This document shows, piece by piece, positions 23,345 through 35,015 of a DNA stretch of 64,000 nucleotides. The notes under the pieces were generated by a model, which worked only from the letters and a program-made list of their open reading frames with translations, did no database searches and had not been told where the DNA came from. This DNA comes from Gigaspora rosea (Eukaryota > Glomeromycota > Glomeromycetes > Diversisporales > Gigasporaceae), in the NCBI GenBank assembly GCA_003550325.1, contig QKWP01001688.1, positions 23,733-87,732 of the forward strand. The letters run 5' to 3'. How positions within the stretch are numbered: the first letter of the stretch is position 1; each line of letters opens with the position of its first letter. Position numbers and translations under genes: made by a program.

Positions 23345-24139
23345 AGTATGGTTGAGCCAGTTTTTATTAGAATTATTGTGATTTTTTATCATGAAAAATC
23401 TGTTACAAAATTTGGTCGCTATACTAATAATTGCATATATAGTGGGTTAGTTTGAATTATTATAAGCTAACTATAAAAAGTTTGTTACAAAGCTCATTAC
23501 TCTAATAACAGATAGTATGCAGCTTAGTTTTATTTGTGAATGCCAATTTTTAATAAAATAAGTGTTGCAAAGATAAAACCTTACATTGCTATATTAGTTT
23601 TAGTAATGATTACCTTTTGAACATAACCGTAATTTTATTGGTTGGTACATCGGCATAAAAATTCGAGTCACTGAGAAAATTAGTTGATTATCAGATAATC
23701 TGGGCGGCAAAAATTTAGACCAAAAATTTTCGAAATCAATCATCTAAATATTTGGTTGAATGTAACTTTTTTTGATATTCGCTAATATATTCACTATTTT
23801 TTTTATTAATCATATGTTTTATCTATAGCGGAGCATTTGTCGTGTTCTTGCACTCGTTCTTGCACTTGCACTTATTCTTGAACTTGAGACCCGTTTTCAA
23901 ATTCGTGAACTTTTTTAGCCCAAGATAGTTTGTAAATATTAAGCAATCAAACAACAAAAGTAAATTTGGAAAATTCACGTTCACGATTTTGTGTTGTTGA
24001 AGGGCGTTAATAAGGGGCATTAAAAAAATAATATAATAATTACTCAAATGTTATAATAATTACTCATCCATGTAGTCATAATCATCTTACGTATTTCCGT
24101 TAGTTTTCCTACATTTAGGCCATATTTTTCGGATACGAC

Positions 24140-24332
24140 TAGTGATGCGCCATCTATATGATACCTGTAAAATTTTAGCGTACAGTACGTACAGTACGTA
24201 CTGTACGTGTAGTTCTTTTCTGGCATCTGATTGGCTGGAACAAGTGTCGGCAAAAATTTTAGCGTACAGTACGTACAGTACGTCCAGTACGTTCAGTACT
24301 GTACGTATAGTACTGTACGCGGCACATCACTA
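24140..24332. mobile_element. 193-bp hAT MITE with target duplication GATACGAC
   Basis: Ends TAGTGATGCGCC and GGCACATCACTA are flanked by GATACGAC on both sides (24132-24139, 24333-24340). Two inner blocks of GCGTACAGTACGTACAGTAC lie near each end. Non-coding; inserted into the hAT at 22253-24514. Confidence 0.85.
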
Positions 24333-24928
24333 GATACGACCAATCAAAAATGTTAAAGCGAACAGACCCAGAATTGAAGTATATAGATAGATTAGAATGT
24401 TAATTATACTTACTTTAAATTTAATTTTTCTATATAAAATTTTGATGGGATAAGCATGATTCGGAAACATGCGCATGATTGAGGAATCATGCGCACGCAT
24501 GAAACCCATCTCTATTCGTGCTGATGGAACTTGTAACCTAGGTTCGTCTTTCGTCATTTAAAATCTTAAATGACGAAATGAATTTATCACGTGTCACATT
24601 GTCATTGCCGTAGCATCCAATCAACCAATTAATCAATTAATCGGCGCAATGGAAATTTAAAAAAAAATTTTTTTTGGAAAAATTGGGTCGGCAGCAACCA
24701 ATGAAAAACGTTAAAGCAGACCCGCCCCCCCTGTTTATTTTTGGTTATATAAATTATATAAATTAATTATTAAAATGATCGGGTCGGGTTGGGTCGGGTC
24801 GGTTTTTAATCCGACCCGGCCCGACCCGTCATGAAAAATTTTTATCGGGTCGGGCCCGGGTCGGGGTTTAAACGGGCCCGGGTCGGGTTTAAACAAACCC
24901 GACCTGACCCGGCCCGTCCCGTACCCTA

Positions 24929-25779
24929 AGTTTAGTAGACAATATTGCCTAAACCATTGTAGTACTTGGTATATTTTGAAATCAAATAGCTTCTTCAACA
25001 TAGTAATTGTTATTGATTAATATATGGTTATACTTTTATAGCCTTGGTATAATCATATGTGTTAACTAAAATTACAATATAATTTGTACATAATGTAACT
25101 GTGATATATGTAATTCTTATTATGGCAAAAACATGCACATGGTATAAACAACAAAGAGCAATTTTTTTAATTTTTATTGAATGTTGTATAATTTTATTTC
25201 TATCAAAGCATGTTCTATTTGTATTAGTATAATATGTACTAATTAAAAATATAATTCTACAAGATTGAATTAATAATATCCTATTCACACTATAAACTTT
25301 ATATATTTTTTCTGAATATAAATACTGTTTTTGGCAATAAAGTTCACTAAACTTCTTTTTTCATTCTTTTGCCTCTTTACTCTTTTGTTCAACTTTTTTT
25401 CTCTCATCTTTTAGTTTGTCCCATAAAACCTTCTTTTTTCCTGTTTGGTGTAATAGCTAGGGGTTAGTAAAATAAACGAGTGGGACAACTCAATATTACA
25501 CAAGAAGATAATCAATCTCCATAATTGTCACAATATAGATTTAGATAGATTTTATTATATATTTGCATCCCAACACATTCAAACCTTCAAAAATTTCAAT
25601 AATAAAAATTTTAGCTAATTGAATATGAATTTTTTTCTGAAACTCGGAATGACTGAAAGCTGATAACTAGCTTTGTAAAAGCTTAGCACTAATTTTCTAC
25701 ATCTTTAAAAACTGAATCATATACTTTCTTAAATTTAAAGCATTAGCAAAGCGAATGTAAAATAGCGTTGAGAAATAGA
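24929..25779. other. AT-rich intergenic sequence
   Basis: No gene, TIR pair or RNA is recognised. 25340-25450 is T-rich low complexity. Confidence 0.35.
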
Positions 25780-26290
25780 AAACCAGAACTAGACTAGGAT
25801 TTAGATAAGTACCAGTTACTAGTTTTGTTTTTTCATTTTTTACTAATTTTTTTCTTCTTTTTTAGGTCTTTGGTGAATATGAAATGGTATAGGGAATTGG
25901 GATCTAGAAACTAGACTGAACTTAAATAAGTACTAGTCTTTAGTTTTATTTGTTCTTTTTTTTTTATTTCTTACTTATTTTTTATTCATAGGTCCCTAAC
26001 AAATGTAAATGGTGTTGAAGTATTGAGATCTGGGAACTAAACTGGAATTTAGATAAGTACCAGTCTCTAGATTCGTTCCTTTTGTCTTTTTTTATTTCTT
26101 CTTACTAATTTTTTCTTTGTTTATAGATCTCTGATGAAGATGAAGTGGTATTGGAGTATTGAAATCTGGGAACTAGACTAGGTCTTAGATAAGTACCAGT
26201 CTTTAGTTTTGTTTTTTTACCCTTTTTTGTTTCTTTTTATTTATATTTTTCTTTTTTTGTAGGTTTTCGGTATTGGGTCAATGAAAAACA
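25780..26290 (+). repeat. Tandem array of exon/intron-like units (4 units, 121-136 bp)
   Basis: Each unit has a T-rich tract ending in TAG (25865, 25991, 26126, 26262), about 65 bases (GTCTTTGGTGAATATGAAAT-like, then GGAACTAGACT), and ATAA-GTACCAG or ATAA-GTACTAG (GT at 25809, 25930, 26057, 26193). Read as splice sites, this gives exons of 64, 65 and 66 nt and introns of 57-70 nt. The 65-base blocks have no shared open frame, so a non-coding or purely satellite nature is possible. Confidence 0.6.
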
Positions 26291-26661
26291 AAAGGTGTCA
26301 GGTATAAAGTCGTGAAGTAATAATAGTAAACAATGGTTGTGTTTATTATAAAGTAGAAAATTTGTAAATATGAACAAAAATTATTTTGTAATTAAGTTTT
26401 TTAATAAATAATAATTTTTAATAATAATAATAAATAAAAATTGGCTTTTTTTTGGTATTTGTAATTATTATTATATGTATTGATTGATGTTATCATTAGT
26501 TATATATCGATTACTATTGCATCAGTTATATATTGATTATAATTATGATAGAAATCAGCAGGAAAATTATTATCGATATATATTCCTCTGGTTAGTAATT
26601 AATAATAATCGGCTACAAAATTTCTTATATGGATCAAGGCTTAAGTTATGTAGCAGTTTAT

Positions 26662-27120
26662 CATATGGGCTGATTTATAAAATTCATAAGTAGTGCTTAT
26701 TTTTTTAAAACTTTAAGGCTGAATAACGACTGATCTACTTGTCCGTTTTGAATGATTTTACTACCAAAATGTTCGTCTCTTTGAGACGATTCCAACAAGC
26801 AAAAAATCATTAAAATCCAATCACAGGATCGTGATATAATGCGCTGTCAAATAGTGACGCACCTAGGAGTGGGAAAAATTGGTTAGACATAGGTCTAACC
26901 AATTTCTCCCACCCCCTAGGTGCGTCACTATTTGACAGCTCATTATATAACGATCCTGTGATTGGATTTTAATGATTTTTTGCTTGTTGGAATCGTCTCA
27001 AAGAGACGAACATTTTGGTAGTAAAATCATTCAAAACGGACAAATAGATCAAATGTTATTTAGCCTTAAAGTTTTAAAAAAATAAGCACTACTTATGAAT
27101 TTCATAAATCAGCCCATATG
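26662..27120. mobile_element. Near-perfect 459-bp hairpin MITE
   Basis: The arms are about 215-230 bp and nearly identical in inverted orientation, from CATATGGGCTGATTTAT to ATAAATCAGCCCATATG, with the centre near 26893 (TTAGACATAGGTCTAA). TA lies at both edges within CATATG, fitting a Tc1/mariner-type TA insertion. The high arm identity suggests young age or gene conversion. Confidence 0.85.
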
Positions 27121-27564
27121 TGGTAATTAATTTGACTTTATGAATTTAGTATTGAAATATCGATTTTTTTTATTTTAATAAAAATTTTTTAAAAAAATTT
27201 TTACAATTTATAATTTAAAGTTTGGAAAGCCAACTCGCCCAGTTACAAAAACCAAAAATTACTAATATTATATCCAACATGTCTATATTTTTAATTCAAC
27301 CATATTATATTATTTACTATCCTTATAACTTGCTTTTTCTGGAACAAAATTTTACAATACATCTAAAAAAAGAAAATTAATGCATTTTAAAGTTATAAAG
27401 AATTTTTGCTATATTACATATGTTTTGGTTAAATATCAAAAGTAGTTACTATAATTGTTACTTTCCAGAGTGATGTTGTTACATAGCATGTAAAATAAAT
27501 ATAGTTTGCTAAAGGATATATATCGGTTAATAAATTAGAATTTAATATTTAACAATTTTAATTA

Positions 27565-28160
27565 TTTAAGGAAGTGGTATTTAGCTTCTGTGAATACCAA
27601 AACATGCCCAATCTCTACACAAATCTACCGAACAACAAAAATTGAATGTGACAGTAACATACCTTGAATCAGTTAGTAATAAATATAGCCAAAGATTCTT
27701 TAGCATAGTATTGTGAACATTTTTTTATAGTTTATATGGGGTCTTTGCAGTAGAAAGAGCGAATACGTCAATATATATAATTTTGAGATAATTGAATTTA
27801 ATTACTTTGTTTAATTTTCGGACTGATCTGGGTAAATTTTCACGATTTTGATTGGTTAAACATAGCATGTGACTAACGGGTAATCTCGTGATGTGCTTGG
27901 CTTTGACCTCGCACAACTTTCTTTTTACATTACATATCTTGATTTTTATTATTCAAATTGACTTTCATTTATAATTGAAAAATGTTGATCACATTGAATT
28001 TACCAGAATTTAATAAAAAATGTTTTTTTCATTTTGTGGTCGTATTCGCCCTTTCTACTGCAAAGCCCCCATATAATTGTTATACAAAATAATTGCACAT
28101 TATTTTATTAGCTATATATTATAGTAAGTTGTCCTCCCTGTTTATTTTACTAATCTCTAG
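27565..28160. repeat. Dispersed repeat copy A, interrupted by a MITE
   Basis: It matches 49660-49930: the blocks TCTGTGAATACCAA, CTTGAATCAGT and AAGATTCTTTAGCATAGTAT occur in both, in order. Copy A carries an extra 343 bp (27733-28075) that copy B lacks. No gene is recognised in either. Confidence 0.65.
27733..28075. mobile_element. 343-bp MITE with TATATGGGG termini, proven by an empty site
   Basis: TATATGGGGTCTTTGCAGTA at the left is inverted as TACTGCAAAGCCCCCATATA at the right. The related copy at 49660-49930 lacks it and is continuous across the site, so this is a real insertion at TA. The frame inside it (27725-27916) is not a gene. Confidence 0.8.
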
Positions 28161-28268
28161 ATAATAGCAAAGATTGGCTCAATAGTAAAAATCAGTTTCA
28201 TAATATTTAGTAGTAAAAAGTGATCAATAAAATTGAGTTGTGAAAAAGAGGTTATAATGATAGCTTAA

Positions 28269-28769
28269 TAGACGATTCTCTAGTCAACTGGTTCAAAAAT
28301 TTTTTTTTATATATAAATTTTACTATAAGTGCGAATGCACAGCGTCTCTATCTAAAACTTTTTTATACTAAATTAATCACATTTCTGGCTTAAGAGACTT
28401 TTGTCAAGCTCATTAAAACGCATCTAATGGTGGTTAAAGCGTCAAAATCGGCTTGGTGAGTACCAAGATATCTTTAAAAAACCTTTCTTTTACTATATAA
28501 ATTTCTTTATAAACAATACTATTGTTTGCAAAGAAATTTACATAGTAAAAGAAAGGTTTTTTAAAGATATCTTGGTATTCACCAAGCCGATTTTGACGCT
28601 TTAACCACTATTAGATATGTTTTAATGAGCTTTACAAAAGTCTCTTAAGCCAGAAATGTGATTAACTTAGTATAAAAAAGTTTTAAATAGAGACACTGTG
28701 CATTCGCACTTATAGTAAAATTTATATATAAAAAAAAATTTTTGAACCAGTTGACTGAAGAATCGTCTA
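28269..28769. mobile_element. 501-bp hairpin MITE with TTAA on both sides
   Basis: Near-perfect inverted arms of about 245 bp run from TAGACGATTCTCTAGTCAAC to GTTGACTGAAGAATCGTCTA, with TTAA at 28265-28268 and 28770-28773. A TTAA duplication is characteristic of piggyBac-type insertion, though the ends are not the usual CCC-type. Non-coding. Confidence 0.75.
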
Positions 28770-30703
28770 TTAATAATAATTATAATAAAAATACTTATCT
28801 CTCTGATCAAAAGATTCTGAAATGAACACATGTACTATTGGGGTTCATATTATTTCACTAACAATTACTTTACTAACATAACATTTTACTAACAATTATT
28901 AACTAACAAGTTTATTTTACTGACAGTTTGTTTTGCTCATTTCTTTAGCAAGTTTTTTTTTAAAAACATACTATCTCTAACTCTAATTCTACCCTGACTA
29001 TAATAACAATAACCAGCATTATATTGTAGTGAAATGAGTTTCAGTGAAATAAACTGTTAGTAAAATGAACTTGTCAGTAAATAATTGTTAGTGAAATATA
29101 TAGTCAGTGAAGTGATTGTGAGTGAAATGATTGCTACTTATCTAATTTTTTGTTAATTTTTAGAGGCTAACAACAATAAATTTAAAAATTTTAAATTATA
29201 ATTTTTCTTATTTAATATTTATCTTATATCTTTGCAAACTATTTTTTTAAAATTAAGTTTTTATTTTCTTAAAGCATTTTTTTTAAAATTAGATGTATTG
29301 TTAAAACATTTTATATTTTAAACATTTATGTAAATACTTATTTGCTGGTTATATCTTGATTTGATGCATTACTTTCAAGTTTTTTAATTTTTTTAAATTA
29401 TTAATTTGTCTTTGTTTCAAATTAAAAGTTAAATATTTTTGAATATGAAAAGTAAATTAGTATTTGTTAAAGTTATAAATAAATATTATTATTACTAAAT
29501 ATTAGATTTTTATTAATGCAGAACTTTGAACTTTGAAGAACAAAGTTCAACTAAATATAAATTTAATTCTAATTATTCTAATTTAGTGATATGCAATTAA
29601 ATACTTTTTATATATCTTTAATGTGCATAATACGCAATACAAAAATCATTGCTAGTTTTCAAAATTTGTATACAATATTATTATAGTTCTAATAATAATA
29701 GACAGGTTTATATATTTGTTTAAAAAGAATCTTAACAAAACTCTTTCCAATGATCACTTAGACCAAATTTCTGATGGAATAAAACAAAAACTTTTTTGTT
29801 GGAGCATGGATAGAGTACACAGGACCTATAGTTTTTACAAAGATCAACTATTCACTATCATCTAGGGACTCTTTTGATATATTCAGCATGCAAGCCAAAA
29901 GCGTTTTGGTATAAATAACTGGCAGGAGGTAGTACCATTGTACAGAAAATTTTGGTGGAGTTATCATTTCCACTCCATTGACAAAGTAACCTGTGACAAT
30001 ATAACGGGGAACAGCAAAAAAATGAGTTTTTCAACAATACTCTCCTTTAAATTTCTTACAAGTGATTTCTTTGTATTATCTTTTCTCGTAAAAGTGAGGA
30101 TTTGGTTTACCCTCTCCAAAAGATCAGCTGTTTACTTTTCCAAATCCAGACGGACCTAGTAGAATACAACCATGTGACATGTTTGTTTACGAATACAGTT
30201 TCAGTGCTACTCTATACGATGTAGCTCAGTCGATATAGTTTAGAGATATCTGAGGTTGGTCATATAGTCAGAAGAAAATATTAGTTACGGCGTAGCTTTA
30301 CAGTAGAGAATATTTCAATAGTTGAATTTGTTATATAATTTTTTATTCAACCTACTATAGGTTATACTAGTGTTTTCCCTTTTCTTTTTTCCATTGGTTT
30401 TTGTTTCCTTTTTGTTAAACTAGCCTTCGTGCTTTACCATGTGGTTTTTTTTTTGTTTTTCTCTTCCTTTTTTCTTTTTTGTTCATTTTTCTTTTTGTTT
30501 TCTTGTTTATTGGCTTTTGATATTTTTTTTTTATGATTACACCCTCTCTTTATTTGTCCTTAGTAAATTTCTTGTTAGTTAAAGGAATATGAGGGAGAGA
30601 AGAAACCATTATAGTATGGCACTTAGGCTAGTTTAACATAGCCTCTAGTTTTTAGACTCGTCTTCAAATTAGTGCAGCAGGTTGTACTTGGGCACCTTTA
30701 AGG
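28770..30703. other. AT-rich intergenic sequence
   Basis: 28840-29130 contains TTTCACTAACAATTA and later its inverse TAATTGTTAGTGAAA, probably an old foldback repeat. 29150-29740 is featureless AT. 29750-30220 is less AT-rich but shows no recognisable frame. 30360-30560 is T-rich low complexity. Confidence 0.35.
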
Positions 30704-30955
30704 CAGTGTTGTCACTTGGACGTGTCCATACTATGTTTTTTGTCCAACGTCCAAGATTGTCCAAAATCGTCTAAGCCTATGTCCCATGTTTAACTAATCA
30801 AGAAAGTAATTTAAAAATATATATAATTATATATTTTTTTAGGTGCTGAACTCATTGGTGAAAAAATTAAAATAGATTATCTTAATAAAATTTTAAGTAA
30901 TTTTAATTTGAAAAAATGTCCAAAATGTCCAAAAAACGTCCAAGTGACAACACTG
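30704..30955. mobile_element. 252-bp hAT MITE with CCTTTAAGG target duplication
   Basis: Ends CAGTGTTGTCACTTGGACG and CGTCCAAGTGACAACACTG are perfect inverted repeats flanked by CCTTTAAGG (30695-30703, 30956-30964). The palindromic flank leaves an 8- or 9-bp duplication ambiguous. GTCCAA words are repeated inside the ends. It is distinct from, but related in end sequence to, the hAT at 4095-5845. Confidence 0.85.
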
Positions 30956-31199
30956 CCTTTAAGGCAGCCAAGTAATGTCACATTTGCAAATTAGGAGTAA
31001 ACAAGTGTATTAATATAGCAATATTACTTAGTATCTTAATAAAATACTGGCGAAACTGCCTAAGTGAAAAAAAAATATATATATATTGGTTTAGAGGTAG
31101 CATTTATGTAATGAAATGTGTAAATACTTATTATTTGAATAAATTTATAACAATGACATGAGTAATAAATTAATATATTAGTACAAATTATATGAATTT

Positions 31200-31480
31200 A
31201 ATTAGTCTTTAATTATTAGTCTGTCTAGCTTTATACAAATTAGTCTAATCATCTTGACCAGTCTTGGACTTAGAGTCCAGTCTAACTTTTTAAAAGACTA
31301 CTATTATTTGAACTAAGATGGACTAGACAACCTGATTAACAGCCCTAGACTATAGTTGGTAATAGAATTAATTTTACAAATTAATACAATTATGACATTG
31401 CCATATTTATTGCCATAATTGTTGTAAACCATAAAGCCATGGTGCTATAATGCCATAAAGCTGTAATGCCATAATGCAGA
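31200..31480. repeat. Short-word arrays (AGTCT/AGACT and ATAATGCC)
   Basis: Repeated AGTCTN and TGGACT words at 31205-31360 and GCCATAA-type words at 31395-31476 resemble hAT subterminal arrays. No bounded element was defined. Confidence 0.4.
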
Positions 31481-31571
31481 AACAATATCTGCTGAATAGT
31501 TTGTTAAAATGCTTTACTACATTATGTTTTATTTTAAATAATATACTATTAAATATTTTTTTGAATTTGTA

Positions 31572-31890
31572 CAGTCAAACCTCTATGAATGCAACTCGTA
31601 GGAACAAGACTACAATGTACATTTAGTGAGGTTTGCATTTAGAAAGAGCTACTTAAATTGTAGCTTTAAATATTAGATTATCAAGTTTGTATAACTCCTA
31701 TCTAAAATTGTATAACCTATTTTAAATACTAAAATTTGATTGGTAACATGCATTTAGGAAGGTTAGTATAATATAAAATGTTATTTAAAAGAACATGCAT
31801 TTACAAAATATAAAGTGCATTTAGCACTAATAACATCTTACGGAAAAGAAAAAAACTTGCATTTAGAGAGATATTGCATTTATGGAGCTA
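31572..31890. mobile_element. pogo-like element fragment
   Basis: It starts after TA with CAGTCAAACCTCTATGAATG, the same end type as 1092 and 45517. Repeated TTGCATTTAG words follow to about 31890. The right end is unclear where the splice-like array begins. Confidence 0.5.
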
Positions 31891-31904
31891 TTTTAATTAC
31901 TTTT

Positions 31905-33000
31905 TATTCGCATTAATATAGGATGTGAGTACAAAAGATCATTCAGTGTTAAACTAAGTAATTAAAATAAGTTATTCAAGTTCATGTTTATTTTATTTTA
32001 ATTTCTTTTTATTCGCATTAATTTAGGATGTGAGTATTTATGGATTAAACTAAATAATTAAAATAAGCTATTCAAGTTCATGTTAATTTACTATTTAATT
32101 TCTTTATATTCATATTAATTTAGTCTGTAAGTATAAAGATCATTTACGCAATAAATTAATTAAAATAAGTAATTAAAATACTGTAAGTTATTCAAATGAA
32201 TGTTTATTTACTATTTAATTTTTTTTTATTCGCTTAATTTAGTCGGTGAGGATAAAGATCATTTATGTATTAAATAAGTAATTAAAATAAGCTATTCAAG
32301 TTCATGTTATTTACTATTTAATTTCTTTTATTCGCACTTATTAGTATGTGAGTATAAAGATCATTTGTGTAATAAACTAAATAATTAAAATAAGATATTC
32401 AAGTTCATGTTTATTTACTATTTAATTTCTTTTTATTCGCATTAATTAGTATGTTAGTATAAAGATCATTTGTGTATTAAACGAAGTATTAAAATAAGCA
32501 ATTCAAGTTCATGTTTATTTACTATTTAATTTCTTTTTATTCGAATTAATTTAGCGAGTGAGTATAAAGATTATTTAACGTATTAGCGTTTCATAATTAA
32601 TATATTTTAGAATATATTGGAGTTTAAAAGTTCCAACTTCTATTTTAAAATTACGACACAGACACACCCGCTAATAAAATAAGCGTTTGATTTTGATACA
32701 TAATTACCGTTAAATGATTATGTAAATAATCAACATTAAAAAATAGGATTTATATAACACATGAATACGTCACTAATTTTTCTGAAATCGGATGCCAAAT
32801 CATTTAATCATGAAACCCCTTATTAAATTAAGTAACTAAAATACGCTATCAAGTGCATGTTTATTACTATTTAACTTTTTATTCATATTAATTTAGGTGG
32901 GTATAAAAATACACATATTTGATCAGATCTAATTTAAGATTAGTAATTCATTGTAACTAATTTATTTATTAAATAATAACTAATTAGACGGTAAGTATAA
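31905..33000 (+). repeat. Tandem array of splice-site-like modules upstream of kinase 2
   Basis: Units of about 97-119 bp contain TTTTTATTCGCATTAATTT, then AG, three bases, then GTGAGTATAAAGATCATTT and a body AATAAGCTATTCAAGTTCAT. GT starts lie at 31925, 32030, 32127, 32246, 32348, 32453, 32558 and 32991, with three bases GAT, GAT, TCT, TCG, TAT, TAT, CGA and ACG. One site at 32895-32902 (AG-GTGG-GTATA) breaks the rule. 32600-32860 is a less regular insertion. The module matches that at 17090-18440, but the unit body is mostly different. Confidence 0.8.
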
Positions 33001-34182
33001 TTGAAATTAAATTATCTAAATATGTAAAATAATAATATAGTATTTTATAACAAAAAAAGGAATTCCGAATATGGAAAATGTAAGCACTGTAATGAACATA
33101 ACACGGATGAATCTTGGTGCAATACGTGTGATCCTAAAATAATGATTCGAATGTGGACATGTGAAAATAAAGATATTGACTATTGTATAAAAGAGTTTCA
33201 ACCTAGAACTACTAGATATGAGAATGCTATTGAATGGATTCCATTTGATAAATTAAGTATCTCTGATAAAATTGGTGAAGGTGGATTTGGCTGTGTATAC
33301 TCTGCAACTTGGTCTGATGTTATACGAAAAATTGAGAAAGCAGACGACCATTACTATTGAAGATCTCGTAAACCATCCAGCGTCGTTGCACTTAAGACCC
33401 TATAGATTCTTCTTTGAAAGAAGTAAATTAAATTTGTTATTGTTATTTAACATATATTGTATTAATTCATTTTATAAATTCATTAAGTTCAAAAATCATA
33501 TGAAATGTATATTAACTAGTAGTAAGCTCAAAATATATGGGTTAACTCAGAATACAGAAACGAATGAATATATGATGGTAATTTAATATGCCGACAGTAG
33601 AAGTTTTTATAAGTTTTTAAGATCAATTTTGGTGACCTTAACTGGCAAACCAAATTAAAACTACTACTGGATATTTCAGAGGATTTATGTGAAATCATGC
33701 TACAGATCAAACATGGCATCAAAATGAAACCTACCCGAAACTAGTTTCGGGAGAGCTCTAATCCGAAACTAGTTTTAGAATTTTTAAAAAAATTGAAACT
33801 CCGAAACCCAAACCTCGAAACTATAATCTGAAACCCAAAGCTATAATCCGAAACCCAAAGCTATAATCTAAAACTTAAAATATAATATACAATCTTTAAA
33901 ATTTATTATAAACTTATATTTATTTTAATAATATCTTTAATAAACAATACATTTATAAAAATTAATAGAAAATATAAAATATAGTATATTATAATAGAAT
34001 ATGAATAAATTTTATAGAAATTATTACAAAATATAAAATATAATATATATAATATAATATTAATAAAAAAGTTTATATTATATGTGAGATAAAAAAAACT
34101 TTAATATTTGAGGAAAAAATCTCTATATATAATATAATATTAAATACAAATAAAAATATGAAATAATTTATACATCGCATAT

Positions 34183-34500
34183 GCGATGTTGTCGCACCTG
34201 CTGCAGATCATAAAACAGGTGTAACGTAAAATCAAAACAATTAAAATAACCTGTTTTTCATTAGATAGGATTAGGGTGAGGTATAGATTGTGTGTATGGA
34301 CGAAAGGGTGGTTTTTATAGTAAAATTTTGCAAGAAATTTTTTTTGTTAGAATCCTAAGAGTAGTTTCATATACTCAATTTTGAGTTATAGACGATTTTT
34401 GACAAAACGACCATTTGTTTTGAATTTTTTGATCGTGTAATGTTATACCTGATCTTGAAATTTGATTAGGAGAGCGACATATAAGGCGCATCGCATGGGG
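34183..34500. repeat. MITE in the hAT 3' end
   Basis: CATATGCGATGTTGTCGC at 34187 is mirrored by GCGACATATAAGGCGCATCGCATG near 34472. The interior resembles that of 5302-5648 (ACAGGTGTAACGTAAAAT / CAGGTGTAACATAAAAT). Confidence 0.55.
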
Positions 34501-34942
34501 CAATGAATAAATTTACTCTAAAAATATAATTATTTAAATTTAATAATAATAAATTTCATCAATATTATCAAAATGTTTTTGTGCTACAGTCAGTACTGTC
34601 TAATTGCATACTATCTGTCAACTGATTTTTTATGCATTTAGACAGTATATGCATTAAGACAGTAAGGATAGTTTGTATAACATAATGAACGACCAATCAA
34701 ATTACAAGGCACAATATGCATTTTTTTTTATTAAAACCCCAAGATAGCAATTATCTGGGGACGGACGTCGAATGACGCTATTATGCATTTTTTTAAGTTT
34801 TTTCCCATACTAATCTGCAAATTTAATCAATCGTGTAACAAGATAACAATTAAGTAACTTTATCATTAAATATTAAATGGTTAAAAATTGCGCCGATTAT
34901 GCATGCAAAGTTCAAGTGCATAATCTTATACCATTTTAGACT

Positions 34943-35015
34943 TTATTAAAGTTATAGACAATAGTACGTTTGTACGACAAAAAGTTATAGACAGTAGTAC
35001 GTTTGTATGACAAAA
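34943..35015 (+). repeat. Two-copy 35-bp direct repeat in pogo 5' region
   Basis: AAAGTTATAGACAATAGTAC and AAAGTTATAGACAGTAGTAC, each followed by GTTTGTACGACA or GTTTGTATGACA, lie head to tail. Confidence 0.6.

Larger units (their letters stand above)
22253..24514. mobile_element. hAT element, 2262 bp, with 8-bp target duplication TTCGTGCT
   Basis: Ends are TAGAGATGGGG and CCCATCTCTA. Both flanks carry TTCGTGCT (22245-22252, 24515-24522). ATGCGCATGA words repeat inside both ends in inverted orientation (22266-22315 and 24468-24505). No transposase frame remains. It contains at least two further insertions (22692-23344 and 24140-24332). Confidence 0.85.
20671..24928. mobile_element. Outer hAT-like element with GGGTCGGG subterminal words (nested host)
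   Basis: The left end GGGTGGGGACGGGTCGGGTT and the right end CCCGGCCCGTCCCGTACCC are inverted. GGGTCG words fill 20680-20720, 22040-22180 and 24778-24925. Its sequence is interrupted by an LTR fossil (20719-22039) and by a second hAT (22253-24514), leaving roughly 0.67 kb of its own. A clean target duplication is not visible. Assignment to hAT rests on structure only. Confidence 0.5.

Noticed and set aside
29938-30159. 73-codon plus-strand frame in a slightly GC-richer stretch
   Set aside because: No domain, no family motif and no splice context; length is within chance expectation.
30220-30290. GTAGCTCAGTCG block resembling a tRNA A box
   Set aside because: No matching B box (GGTTCGANTCC-like) at the right distance and no cloverleaf stems.
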